Notes: generated by a model from the sequence alone, not told the origin. Counted from the first letter of the stretch, positions 17,701 to 26,592 are shown. The stretch: DNA of 64,000 bases from Promethearchaeota archaeon (GCA_016839555.1 JAEOUA010000006.1:375982-439981); one strand, 5' to 3'. Numbers and translations are program-made.

Positions 17701-17991
17701 ATGAAAATGCCAAAATATATTGTGATTCATCCATATAAGGAGCGATCTTTAAAGGCAATGATAGACTTTCCTCCTGAGAAAAATGTGATATTCAAAACTT
17801 TAAAATCAAATTGTACAAGCGATGCTGATTGGGTGAGAAGCTGGGCAGTACTTGAACAGGAAAAGTTATATTGCGAATGGAATGCAAAAGATCCTGAATC
17901 TATTCGTGCTGTATTTGAGAAGATTGGAGGAAATGTTCCAATAGAATCAATTGATGAGCTGCACGTAATAGAAGGAGATGATTATAAATAG
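17701..17991 (+). CDS. Small DUF4242-like alpha/beta protein
   Basis: The product is 96 residues from ATG 17701, chosen because GAAGGGAG precedes it at proper spacing; the upstream in-frame TTG 17689 lies before that site. The pattern of a tryptophan-containing helix (DADWVRSWAVLEQEKLYCEW) followed by DPESIRAVFEKIGGNVPIESI resembles small ferredoxin-fold DUF4242/nickel-binding-type proteins. Function is unknown. It has no obvious operon partner. Confidence 0.6.
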   Translation: MKMPKYIVIHPYKERSLKAMIDFPPEKNVIFKTLKSNCTSDADWVRSWAVLEQEKLYCEWNAKDPESIRAVFEKIGGNVPIESIDELHVIEGDDYK

Positions 17992-18156
17992 TAGCTAATA
18001 TGTGAAGTAATTCAACCCTATGACTTCAAAAATCAATTATTTAATTATTTTTTTTTTCTTTATCTTTATTTATTCTATTTTTAGAATTAACTTGTACTTA
18101 GTGAGGAATAATTTATATAAATGAAAATATTAAAAATTCAATTAATAAAATCTTAA

Positions 18157-19098
18157 CTAATATCCAAATATTGTAGGTCTTAATAAATAGAAAAAAATAC
18201 CGACTAATATCCCAATTATAAGAGAAGAGATTAATACACGCAGTGTTGAAGAATTGGATAATTCTCTAATAGCTATTGTGATTAATATTGGCACCCAAAA
18301 ACTCATTGTAATAAATTCTATTATATGAACAGTAGCCCAAACCGGAGAATTTGGACTTAACAGCGAGAAAAATGTTTCATCAATTTGTGAACTACTGGCA
18401 ATACTGACATCTGGTAAACCAATCCAGAGTATGATAGCATTTAAAATATTGATTAATAATAGGGGAGCAAAAGCGCACAGCATCATTTTTGTTTTATATG
18501 CTTTTTGTTTTTGGAGTAAAGTTCCCCCCTTATAAATACTGAAAGGACTTAATTCTCTTTCTTTAAGTTGCTGCTTTTCTATAGATTCCCTTCCAAATCT
18601 CTGCTCTAATCTTTCACTAAAATTTACGGAGTAGTTAGCTCCTTTTCCATATAACCATATTAAAAAAAGATATAGAAAAGATTGAAAGACGGATCCAAAA
18701 ATAAAAAATGTGAGGAAAACAACTAATGATAATAATATAGGAAATCGCATAGTTTGGATAATTTCTTCGACATAAATATGAGAAAAAATTGTTAATCCTT
18801 GTATACCGAATGCTAATGAATTAAATAAGAGAATAAGATATCCAGGGCTTTTCTTTCGAAGATGATTTATATCCCAAAATGCTCTAGCAGGATTAATAAA
18901 TAAATATATTATGGTCTTGATAAAACCCAAGGGAGCTACCCATTCTTCTTCTATTCTGCGTAAAAGAGGAAAGCTTTCTATTTTTTCAGTTCTTAACCTT
19001 TTACCGCAAAATGTACAAGTAAAATAATTTGCTCTATTTTCATTACCGCAGCGGGGGCAACGCAGAGTTGCTATTGTCGACATTTTTGAAAAGATCAA
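18157..19098 (-). CDS. Zinc-ribbon Yip1-family membrane protein
   Basis: The 313-residue protein starts with a zinc ribbon (CPRCGNENRANYFTCTFCGK, about 14-33) and continues as a Yip1-like domain with five hydrophobic segments from about residue 100. The conserved AFWDINHLRKKSPGYLIL precedes TM1. Yip1 proteins bind Rab GTPases at eukaryotic Golgi/ER membranes, but prokaryotic homologues have unknown roles. Translation could also start at Met6. A small cytosolic loop between TM2 and TM3 contains a charged insertion. Localisation is the cytoplasmic membrane. Confidence 0.72.
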   Translation of the reverse strand: MIFSKMSTIATLRCPRCGNENRANYFTCTFCGKRLRTEKIESFPLLRRIEEEWVAPLGFIKTIIYLFINPARAFWDINHLRKKSPGYLILLFNSLAFGIQGLTIFSHIYVEEIIQTMRFPILLSLVVFLTFFIFGSVFQSFLYLFLIWLYGKGANYSVNFSERLEQRFGRESIEKQQLKERELSPFSIYKGGTLLQKQKAYKTKMMLCAFAPLLLINILNAIILWIGLPDVSIASSSQIDETFFSLLSPNSPVWATVHIIEFITMSFWVPILITIAIRELSNSSTLRVLISSLIIGILVGIFFYLLRPTIFGY

Positions 19099-19141
19099 AT
19101 AAGTAGATTATGATATATATAAAAATAATAGTTTAAAAATT

Positions 19142-20212
19142 TCATTTCAATTTAATTATTGAGAAATTTGTTGATTTTTCAATATTATAGTCTCTGTTCG
19201 TGAACTGCTTTATAAGGTCTAAATTAGTTTTTGCATGATTCGTGACTTTTAATACCTTAATTTTAGATGGCGCATTAACAGAGGCCATCAACGGAAGTAA
19301 TTGATCACTCAAATAATTATCAACAGGAATATGATTTTGAATATAGGGAATAATATTACTAGCTGCCATTTTTCCAACTTGTTCTGAGGTGGTATGTTTT
19401 TCTCCTAAAATCGTTCCGCTTGAAATTATTGCTCCAGTATCTCCATTAGCCCATAAAGAAAGTCCTACTCCAGTACTTAAAGATTTAACATATTCAAATT
19501 TAATAACCGTTTTAAGTCCTAATTCTTTATATATTGTCTTTTCAGCGGAAGATTTTATTCGCTCTGCTACATGGGCATTTGATAAGTTGGTAGTACAAAC
19601 AATTTTGCCCGCAATAAGATCCACAGTTCCTAATTTTGTGAGATTAATAGGTTTTAAACCCATTTTTGGTGGAAAAATTTCACATATAGTAAGAGCACCT
19701 CCTTTTGGATAAAATCCATACTTTTGGATTTGTAGATTAATTGTAAATCCTAAGTCTTTGAAAATTTGATATGTTACATGATTTAGATAATTTAATCCAG
19801 GTGCCCATTTACCCAATGTACCTCCTCCATTAAGATTAATAAGAACTTTTTCTGGTTGAGTAAAACCTAAACAAGCAATTTGGATTGGTTGTAATAAGAG
19901 GCCAATACTCGCCGCCGTTCCTATATTTATATCTAACTTCTGTTTTAATCTTTTTGATTTTGGTTCAAATTTTACTTCTGTAGTTCCTACTTCACATTCA
20001 CTAAGCTTACTATTAGTTAATTCTGCAAGGCACCTTAAGCCCAAAAGATGCTGGAGTCTCAAGCCAGGACGGGAACGATTTGCTCTAATATTATAGATAT
20101 AAATTGGCTGATTAAATAATACAGAAAAGCCAGCACTTAATCTTAAAATAGCCCCTCCTCCCTCCCCCATTGATCCATCTATTTCAAGAATATCTATATC
20201 CTTATTATTCAT
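19142..20212 (-). CDS. rtcA: RNA 3'-terminal phosphate cyclase
   Basis: RtcA converts RNA 3'-phosphates to 2',3'-cyclic phosphates using ATP through a covalent AMP-histidine. The 356 residues carry the family start IDGSMGEGGGAILRLS (13-28), the RPGLRLQHLLGL segment, and the C-terminal catalytic His in VTNHAKTN (H326). An insert domain of about 90 residues is in place. The ATG is 2 bases after the stop of the Nudix-NMNAT gene, so the two are probably co-transcribed. In a genome with spliced tRNAs it could support RNA end processing, which is inference. Confidence 0.93.
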   Translation of the reverse strand: MNNKDIDILEIDGSMGEGGGAILRLSAGFSVLFNQPIYIYNIRANRSRPGLRLQHLLGLRCLAELTNSKLSECEVGTTEVKFEPKSKRLKQKLDINIGTAASIGLLLQPIQIACLGFTQPEKVLINLNGGGTLGKWAPGLNYLNHVTYQIFKDLGFTINLQIQKYGFYPKGGALTICEIFPPKMGLKPINLTKLGTVDLIAGKIVCTTNLSNAHVAERIKSSAEKTIYKELGLKTVIKFEYVKSLSTGVGLSLWANGDTGAIISSGTILGEKHTTSEQVGKMAASNIIPYIQNHIPVDNYLSDQLLPLMASVNAPSKIKVLKVTNHAKTNLDLIKQFTNRDYNIEKSTNFSIIKLK

Positions 20213-20214
20213 TG

Positions 20215-21276
20215 TTATTCTTCATGTTCTTTATATAATGTCTTGATCCTTTCAATTCCATTGAAATCCTCGAATCTATTAATGACTTCATTAGGAACCA
20301 ATGATCTCCACTTCTTATTGTTTTGATTTATTAAATTTCTAATATGGGTTCCATTATATTTATTCTGAAAAATAGTTATTTTTTTTGAAATCTTATAGCC
20401 TTTTTTTTTGAAGAGTTCTCGTACCCAATCGCTATTAGAAAATAAAATATCAAAATCTCCAATAATGGAAACCACATGTTCAACCCATTTGCTTGCATCG
20501 AAAATATCTGGGATATAATAAATGGAATATCTACTCTCAGGAATCTCTCTTTTTTTTAGAGCTGCCCTAATAAACTCTTTCCTTTCTTCTTTAGTAAAGG
20601 GATTATATTTAGTGTGTGATATTTGGGAGCTTCCAATCCCAATCTTCAAATAGTTATGGCTTTCAAGAATGCGATAAATTACATGAATATGACCATGGTG
20701 GAGAGGTTGAAACCGTCCAATAAAAAGTGCAATATCTTTAATTTCTCTTTTTTTTTCAGATTTTTGTTCAGTAGTAAAAAAAGATTCTAAATTAGTGTCT
20801 AATAATTCATTCCAAATTTCTTTAGAATAATCTACTAAATTATCTTTCTTTAATAAGTCTATTAATTCCTCTCTTGTATAAAACCTACTCTCTTTTGGTT
20901 CTAATTCTTCTGGATTGGGTTTTAATTTTACCCCGGGATTGACAATTCCTAGAAAAATATAGGCCACTTCTTTTGTAAATTTATCCTCTTCAGCATTTAG
21001 GTCATAGAAAGTTAATTTTTGGACTTCTTTTGGATGAATACCGAGTTCTTCTTCAAGTTCTCTAAGAGCGTTAGTTTTTATCGCATCCAAATTGAGATGT
21101 TCTTGATATTCAACATGTCCGCTCGCACTATCTGTGAAGTATCCTGGATATGATTTTTTATTTTTAGATCTCTTTTGGACTAGAAATAGTATGTTACCAT
21201 CTTTATTTTTTGTGATAATAAATACCCGAATAATTAAATGGGGAATTTTATTTTTGTGAGCCTTTTTCCTTTCCAT
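20215..21276 (-). CDS. Nudix hydrolase - NMN adenylyltransferase fusion
   Basis: Residues 10-160 are a Nudix domain resembling isopentenyl-diphosphate isomerase-type hydrolases, with box core RELEEELGI (72-80) and a glycine at 53. Residues 181-345 are an archaeal-type nicotinamide-nucleotide adenylyltransferase: GRFQPLHHGH with HxGH at 193-196, NPFTKEER near 225-232, and GTHIR at 309-313. The NMNAT domain makes NAD from NMN and ATP; the Nudix part may clean up a dinucleotide. Known NMNAT-Nudix fusions have NMNAT first, so the order here is reversed. Operon with rtcA. Confidence 0.88.
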   Translation of the reverse strand: MERKKAHKNKIPHLIIRVFIITKNKDGNILFLVQKRSKNKKSYPGYFTDSASGHVEYQEHLNLDAIKTNALRELEEELGIHPKEVQKLTFYDLNAEEDKFTKEVAYIFLGIVNPGVKLKPNPEELEPKESRFYTREELIDLLKKDNLVDYSKEIWNELLDTNLESFFTTEQKSEKKREIKDIALFIGRFQPLHHGHIHVIYRILESHNYLKIGIGSSQISHTKYNPFTKEERKEFIRAALKKREIPESRYSIYYIPDIFDASKWVEHVVSIIGDFDILFSNSDWVRELFKKKGYKISKKITIFQNKYNGTHIRNLINQNNKKWRSLVPNEVINRFEDFNGIERIKTLYKEHEE

Positions 21277-21375
21277 AGGAAAAATATGTTTTGATATTTG
21301 CCCCGATTGAAGATATTTTATTTCCTCTTTTTTAATACAAGCTAAAGTTTCATTTTCCGTAAATAATTCAACCCT

Positions 21376-22257
21376 TTATGATAATTGAATTTTAATTATA
21401 TCTCCTGAAGCAATATTTAATTTTTTTGCGGCATTTTTTTGGTTTAAAGATATTTCAAGATATCCTGTAGAACCCTTCATAAATAGCAAAGTATTTATGG
21501 GAACATCTGCAAAATGAGAGACATATTGTCCCTTATATGTTTTATTATTAACTTGTAATAAAAGATTTTGATTTTTATTCAGAAAGAGATTGAGTCCCGG
21601 ATCCATAGTTTGAATTTGATTATTATCGTGTATTTTAATTGTGGTCGTGATATTTCCGAAATTATCAATATATTGTACGGTACATTTCATTACACCTGTC
21701 TTTGAGCTTATTTCATTTAAAATAGGGATTTTAATTAAATCATTTTTATCTATACTTGAACCAAAATTATTTAGGGAAACATTATTAGAAATATAAGCAC
21801 CAACGGGAGCCATAATATCTCTTCCATGAAATGTTTTTGATACTGGCTTGTGGAAATATTTCTCGTTTTCAACAATATAACATTCCATAATATTATCTTC
21901 TAACGCATTAGGAAAAATACCATTATCGGGCCCTACAAAATAATATTTATTTTTAGTTTTTATGACTAAGATCTTTCTTTTACTACCTACTCCTGGATCG
22001 ACTACACAAATAAATACGCTTCCTTCGGGAAAATACCTATAAGTTGATTTTATAAGATATGAGGCTTCAATAATAGAAAATTTCGTGATAGAATGGGATA
22101 AATCTATAATTTTTATTGAGGGATTAATTTTAAGTATTATAGCTTTCATCGATGCAACATAATGGGACCCTCTTAATCCAAAATCTGTTAATAGTGCAAT
22201 TACTCTCTTTTGTAGCTCATTATTTCTATTAAATTTATACATGATTTGATTATACAA
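21376..22257 (-). CDS. S-adenosyl-L-methionine hydroxide adenosyltransferase (DUF62 family)
   Basis: The 293-residue protein matches the SAM hydrolase/fluorinase-like family that cleaves SAM to adenosine and methionine. The N-terminal LLTDFGLRGSHYVASMKAI, the VVDPGVGSKRK motif and GPDNGIFPNAL are all present, as is the C-terminal beta-barrel domain. Translation may start at Met6 rather than Met1. It may balance SAM pools; the physiological role is unsettled. The next gene upstream on the same strand is the coiled-coil pair, 88 bases away. Confidence 0.87.
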   Translation of the reverse strand: MYNQIMYKFNRNNELQKRVIALLTDFGLRGSHYVASMKAIILKINPSIKIIDLSHSITKFSIIEASYLIKSTYRYFPEGSVFICVVDPGVGSKRKILVIKTKNKYYFVGPDNGIFPNALEDNIMECYIVENEKYFHKPVSKTFHGRDIMAPVGAYISNNVSLNNFGSSIDKNDLIKIPILNEISSKTGVMKCTVQYIDNFGNITTTIKIHDNNQIQTMDPGLNLFLNKNQNLLLQVNNKTYKGQYVSHFADVPINTLLFMKGSTGYLEISLNQKNAAKKLNIASGDIIKIQLS

Positions 22258-22345
22258 TTAATTTGTGAATAAATTAGTCTAAAAAATAAAGAATAACCTC
22301 AAAGATGTTTTTTGAGAATTAAAATATCTAATTTTGTTAACTTAA

Positions 22346-22765
22346 TTATTTTTTTAACTGTTTCAAATAAGTAGATAGGTTTTTAATAATAGTTAGGAGT
22401 TGCGCATAATAGAGATTATCGCTCACTGCTTTTTCAGTTTTTTTTATAGTATTAATTTCTTTTTTTGTTTCTTGTAAATATTTTTGAATCTGATCCTCAT
22501 CTAAGATTTCCTTAACTTTGGTATTTAATTCTTTGGATAATTCATTTACACTTTTGTTTGACTGGATTCGAAATTGCTTTAACGCCTCTACAATAAGTCT
22601 CACGTTTTCTGTTAAAGAAACTGTTTCCTTGGAAAACGTTTTACTCATTTGGTTAATTGCTTTATTCATCTTCTCCACTTGTGCTATTGTTCCATCCAAG
22701 CTTTCGGTAATTTGGTTTATTTTATTAATCATCTCATCAAGAAGTTGTTCCATATTTTCACTCAT
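22346..22765 (-). CDS. Coiled-coil protein, second of a tandem pair
   Basis: The 139-residue protein is almost entirely heptad-patterned (residues 1-115), with no membrane segment, zinc site or signal. It begins MSENMEQLLDEMINKINQIT and ends in a short amphipathic helix before LKQLKK. It shares length, layout and an N-terminal ...LL..I...I.Q... pattern with the gene just upstream. It may form a hetero-oligomer with that neighbour. No family is recognised. Confidence 0.7.
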   Translation of the reverse strand: MSENMEQLLDEMINKINQITESLDGTIAQVEKMNKAINQMSKTFSKETVSLTENVRLIVEALKQFRIQSNKSVNELSKELNTKVKEILDEDQIQKYLQETKKEINTIKKTEKAVSDNLYYAQLLTIIKNLSTYLKQLKK

Positions 22766-22806
22766 GCTATTTTCATCTCCTATATAAATTTATTTTTAAT
22801 TTTTAA

Positions 22807-23232
22807 TTACTTTTTTTCCGCTTCTTTTTCTATAATACCTAATTGCTGCTTTTTTATATATTTAACCGTGGAAATCGCTTCAGATAAGAGCATTTCTACC
22901 GTCTCTTGATTTAATATCTCTTCTGACAATTTAGAAAAATTTTCTAATTCATTAGTTAATTTTTTAATTGAGGTGAGACCGGTTCTATCTTTTATTTTTT
23001 CAATTTCATCAGTTGCAGAGGTACCTATCTTTTTAAGAACTTCTATATGTTTGGTCTGAGTTAAAGCGATCTCATTTGAGAATTCATTTAATTTTTTATT
23101 TAACGTACTCACCTTGTCCTCGATGCTCTTATTAAGACCATCTAAACTAGTTTTTAATTCTTGAATTGTTTTTCCTAATTGGGAAATTCTATTATATATA
23201 TTTTGAAGTAAATCTGTTAACATTTCAGCCAT
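22807..23232 (-). CDS. Coiled-coil protein, first of a tandem pair
   Basis: The 141-residue protein is predicted to be a long helix, starting MAEMLTDLLQNIYNRISQLG, with heptads through about residue 75, a short break near KIGTSATDEIEKIKDRTG, and a second helical part ending EKEAEKK. It is separated from its similar partner by 41 bases on the same strand. Length and layout match that neighbour, so a duplicated pair is likely. Function is unknown. Confidence 0.7.
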   Translation of the reverse strand: MAEMLTDLLQNIYNRISQLGKTIQELKTSLDGLNKSIEDKVSTLNKKLNEFSNEIALTQTKHIEVLKKIGTSATDEIEKIKDRTGLTSIKKLTNELENFSKLSEEILNQETVEMLLSEAISTVKYIKKQQLGIIEKEAEKK

Positions 23233-23445
23233 TTTGCTATACCTCTTTCATAAGTTCATATTATAAGCTCTTTCTTTATTCAGAGTTCTTATAAATATTA
23301 TAAAAATCTTAATTTATATAATTATTTAAACATTTTTTAAAATTTTAAGAAACCCTTTGTTATATTCTCATTAAGAATAAAATTTTTATTTTTTCTATTA
23401 TATTATTTATTAAGGTTTATGCTCCGCATTAAGCGCCAAGCCTGT

Positions 23446-23622
23446 GGTCCATTAGCTCAGCCTGGTTTAAAGGTTTCTTACAAGCTTGACTACAAGCGCA
23501 GGTCTTATAAATGACCGATGGACATACAAAGAAAAAAGTGTCCATTCTCAATAAAAACCTGAGATCCGGGGTTCGAAATGAATCTCTGATTAAGAAATTT
23601 CATGAAAATCCCCGATGGACCA
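23446..23622 (+). tRNA. tRNA-Ile(UAU) interrupted by three introns
   Basis: Acceptor GGTCCAT pairs with ATGGACC, discriminator A. D stem GCTC (23455-23458) pairs with AGC of AAGC after about 25 extra bases (near 23469-23493). Anticodon stem CAGGT/ACCTG encloses loop CTTATAA once a 46-nt intron at the 37/38 site (23510-23555) is removed; anticodon TAT is at 23506-23508. A third, roughly 31-nt insert splits the T loop (TTCGAA + T, about 23578-23608). Introns 2 and 3 fold into stems (TGGACA/TGTCCA; ATGAA/TTCAT). Short variable loop and A73 support Ile rather than Leu. D-loop intron borders are the least certain. Confidence 0.8.
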
Positions 23623-23741
23623 CTCTTTTTTTCTAAATCTTTAAAATATTATAACAAAGGAACTTTAAAAATTTTTAAATTAAAAATTCCCTCATTTTTG
23701 AAAATAAGGAGAAGATTGAAATATAAACAAACCAGAACGAA

Positions 23742-24431
23742 TTATTTCGCGTCTCTATCTAAGTGAGAATCTATTAATTTCAATAACCATCGTTTTATCT
23801 GCATAAGGTTTTTAAGTAATCCTGGGACGCGTGTTTCTGGAAAGGTTTTTTCGGGTTGGAGATTCTGAGCCGTGACCATCCATTTATTCAATGCCAACTG
23901 AACTAAATTGGCACCTTCCGCTTGCATAAATAGGGGAACAACAGCCGCAGATTCTCTGGCATCTCCAATAGCAAAATATATCTTTCGATTAATATCTTTT
24001 GTCATTGTTAAATTGGCGCATTCGTCTATTTTACGCTCTACTAATATCGTTTTTAAAATTTGAGTTTTAAGATCTTTGTCCTTCTTATTAAACCTCACTT
24101 TTCTCTTTAATAGCAGTGGGAGAGAGCAATTTTTTAATCGGTCAGAATTTTTATCATCGTTATAATAGTTTTGAATCTTTATTGTGTTATCCTCAAAAAT
24201 TTCTATTGAGGTAAACGTTTTATTATTTGAATAGAGAATTGCTTTAGAGCCCTCGTTAAAATCTTGAATTAATTTTAACCAGATACATCGAGTTTGCACG
24301 CTATTCTCTGTATGATATGCCAATTCAAAAAATTCTCGTTTGGTTAAGGGCTCAATGGGTTCGATGATCTCTTCCTTAAACCATTCCCGTGAAATCACAT
24401 CATTGAATTGAGATAAGAGTCTATTGTTCAA
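23742..24431 (-). CDS. Hypothetical protein, 229 residues
   Basis: No family is recognised. The protein is soluble and mixed alpha/beta. A central KIYFAIGDARESAAVVPLFMQAEGANLVQLALNKWMV region (about 162-200) looks like the most conserved-type core, and a lysine-rich stretch lies near residues 105-125. It sits between the tRNA-Ile gene and a 324-base spacer with no operon partner. The stop is TAA, with no frame break. Confidence 0.65.
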   Translation of the reverse strand: MNNRLLSQFNDVISREWFKEEIIEPIEPLTKREFFELAYHTENSVQTRCIWLKLIQDFNEGSKAILYSNNKTFTSIEIFEDNTIKIQNYYNDDKNSDRLKNCSLPLLLKRKVRFNKKDKDLKTQILKTILVERKIDECANLTMTKDINRKIYFAIGDARESAAVVPLFMQAEGANLVQLALNKWMVTAQNLQPEKTFPETRVPGLLKNLMQIKRWLLKLIDSHLDRDAK

Positions 24432-24755
24432 ATTATATCTCCCAATTATTAATTTTTATATTAATTAAAATTATTATAAAATTTCAAGTTATTTAATAGT
24501 ATATTCTTTTTTTAAATTAATTAATTTTCTTATTTATTTATTATCTTGTTAGCTATACAATAAGAAGAGAGTAAAAAATGGGGAAATGATATTGAACGAA
24601 ATTAAATAATATTAAAAATAAACAGAGTTAAGATTTAACCTAAAACCTTATCATAAGAACTAACTACCAAAACGGTAAAAAACGGAATAATGAGGTTTTA
24701 AAATATTGGTTTTTAAATTCTTTTTATGAAAATCTCCCACAAAAAAGAAAATAAG
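24432..24755. other. Intergenic region without visible gene
   Basis: These 324 bases separate two minus-strand genes. The DNA is AT-rich, with no ORF, tRNA or convincing hairpin apart from a weak ACCAAAACGGT near 24665. It probably holds the promoter of the upstream-facing hypothetical gene and the 3' end of the SepSecS transcript. Confidence 0.5.
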
Positions 24756-26129
24756 TTAAGAATTTATTTGAAAATAGGCTTTTTCTAATCTTTCAACAGC
24801 CAAAATAATATCCTTTTTAGTAGATCCAATAGCTGCATTCATGACGATATATGGGATTGGATAATTTTCAATACAGTTGCCAAAGGTTTTTTGATTTGGG
24901 TCATACACTCTTGGACCTGTAACTCTGAGGTTATAGAGAGCCCCTCCAAGTTCAAACAATTTTTTTTGTGTAAGATTTTGTAAGCTCATTGCTACTGCCA
25001 CAGGATTAAAAATATCTAATACTCTTTCATTAATTTTTTTAGCAAAGTTATATAATAGATCTTCCAATAATTTCCGATTTTTTTGTTGCTTTTTAATAAG
25101 CTTGTTATATCCTTCAATACCAAGTGATAAAATTGAAATTAAGAAATTCACTACTGGCGATGCGGAAGCTCTTCCTGGATAGGCTCTACTAATTTTTTCG
25201 ATGGTTTCTTCATGTGGGGAGGCGATCAAAGCACCACCTACAGGAGTAAGAAAGTTTTTATCTGTTGATTGAATAATAGCATCTACCCTTCCCGCATCGA
25301 TAGCAGAACGGATCAATCTCATCCATTCAATACTTTGTACTCCATAGGCATTAACAACAATATGAACAAGATTTTTTCTTTCTGCAAGTTTACTAATTGC
25401 CTTTACATCATCAGCTTCCCTTGGAGGAAAAAAACTCGTAAAAGACACTATGGCGAAACAATTTTCATTTAATCCACTTTCAATATCTTCAATGGGTATT
25501 CTGACAGCATCCCCGAAAAGTTTTCCCTCCACAATTTTTGGGTAAAGCCCAACAAAATCTATAGATTTTAAAATCGAGTTGTGATCTAGCCGTGGAATTA
25601 AAACCGTTCTTTTCGTATTCGAATCATTTTTGTTTCTATTTGGTTTTAAAGCAGTTAAAGCTAACGCTAAGGACATACCGGTAGCAACTGGAGTGATAAT
25701 CGCGGCTTTAATATTAGGTAATCCAAAGTTTCTCATAATATCTCTTGCTAAGTAATTCGTGATTTCGTACATGATTGAGCCCCCAGGAGCTTTAGGCTGT
25801 GGAGCCGTTAAAAAACCACTCCTTCCTACTCCATGGCAGAAACCACCTGAGATTTTTAAATGCAAGGGAGATGCGATCCTTGCCTCTCGTTCGCCAACTT
25901 GAGACGCATTCATATCCTTATCTGTATCCATCTGAGAGAGCACATTTAATAAAAATTCAATTTGTTCATCGGTCCATGGATTAGTTGGTACATTTTTTTG
26001 CTCAAATAAAATTTTGATTGGTTTTAAATAATTTTTTAATACTAATTGTCCTCTATTAAGTATATTTTCGGGAATTTTCGAATGTTTGAAATATTTCATA
26101 ATTTTATTTAGATTTACCATAAGTATCAC
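24756..26129 (-). CDS. spcS: O-phosphoseryl-tRNA(Sec) selenium transferase (SepSecS)
   Basis: This PLP enzyme converts phosphoseryl-tRNA(Sec) to selenocysteinyl-tRNA(Sec) with selenophosphate. Signature segments: SGGFCHGVGRSG (94-105), the phosphate-contacting QPKAPGGS (111-118), and STDKNFLTPVGG (288-299) with PLP lysine K291. Its length of 457 fits archaeal/eukaryotic SepSecS. Translation could start at Met4 or Met11 instead of Met1. The tRNA-Sec gene lies 129 bases upstream on the same strand, so the two could be expressed together. Confidence 0.95.
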   Translation of the reverse strand: MILMVNLNKIMKYFKHSKIPENILNRGQLVLKNYLKPIKILFEQKNVPTNPWTDEQIEFLLNVLSQMDTDKDMNASQVGEREARIASPLHLKISGGFCHGVGRSGFLTAPQPKAPGGSIMYEITNYLARDIMRNFGLPNIKAAIITPVATGMSLALALTALKPNRNKNDSNTKRTVLIPRLDHNSILKSIDFVGLYPKIVEGKLFGDAVRIPIEDIESGLNENCFAIVSFTSFFPPREADDVKAISKLAERKNLVHIVVNAYGVQSIEWMRLIRSAIDAGRVDAIIQSTDKNFLTPVGGALIASPHEETIEKISRAYPGRASASPVVNFLISILSLGIEGYNKLIKKQQKNRKLLEDLLYNFAKKINERVLDIFNPVAVAMSLQNLTQKKLFELGGALYNLRVTGPRVYDPNQKTFGNCIENYPIPYIVMNAAIGSTKKDIILAVERLEKAYFQINS

Positions 26130-26258
26130 TCACTTTTGAGCTTTAATTAATTATTCAAATAATAATTGCTATTACCTAAATTAAATTTTATTCTCAAATA
26201 TTTTTATTGAAGATCTTATCAACCCAAAATATCGAGTTAAAGAAGAAGAAAAATATTT

Positions 26259-26381
26259 TGGCGGCCCTCGAGGGGAATCGAACCCCTACCCCTTCGCAGG
26301 GTAACTGGATTTGAAGTCCAGCGTCAGAGACCACTTATCTTTCGCAAGCGAAGCGCTTCCAAAATCCGACCGTCAAGGGCC
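26259..26381 (-). tRNA. selC: tRNA-Sec(UCA) with a 30-nt D-stem intron
   Basis: Minus strand. Acceptor stem of nine pairs (GGCCCTTGA with TCGAGGGCC), discriminator G, encoded CCA. Four-pair T stem GGGG/CCCC around TTCGATT: the 9/4 form of archaeal tRNA-Sec. Anticodon stem CTGGA/TCCAG holds CTTCAAA with anticodon TCA at 26312-26314. Variable arm TACCC/GGGTA. The D arm is too long by 30 bases; removing 26335-26364 (or one base over) gives seven-pair D stem GTCGGAG/CTCTGAC with loop TGGT, just as in methanogen tRNA-Sec. The insert folds as CTTCG-CTTG-CGAAAG with a bulged A. Confidence 0.88.
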
Positions 26382-26592
26382 ATTTTATTTACAAATGAGA
26401 AAAATAGAAAACAATCTCTATGTGAGAGATATTAATTATTTTTATTGAAATTTCTGCTTTTAAATTATTATAAAGATTCAAAAATTTCTATTATTTAGTT
26501 TTTTAAAAAAAATATAAAGAATATAATTATAAGTGTTTAAAACAATAATACAAAATGTAAAATGTAATTTAAAAAAAGGTGATTAAAAAAAT

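Noticed and set aside
23446..23622. Reading the tRNA as Leu(UAA)
   Set aside because: Other intron borders would give anticodon UAA, but the variable loop is short (AGATC) and the discriminator is A; tRNA-Leu needs a long variable arm, so Ile(UAU) fits better.
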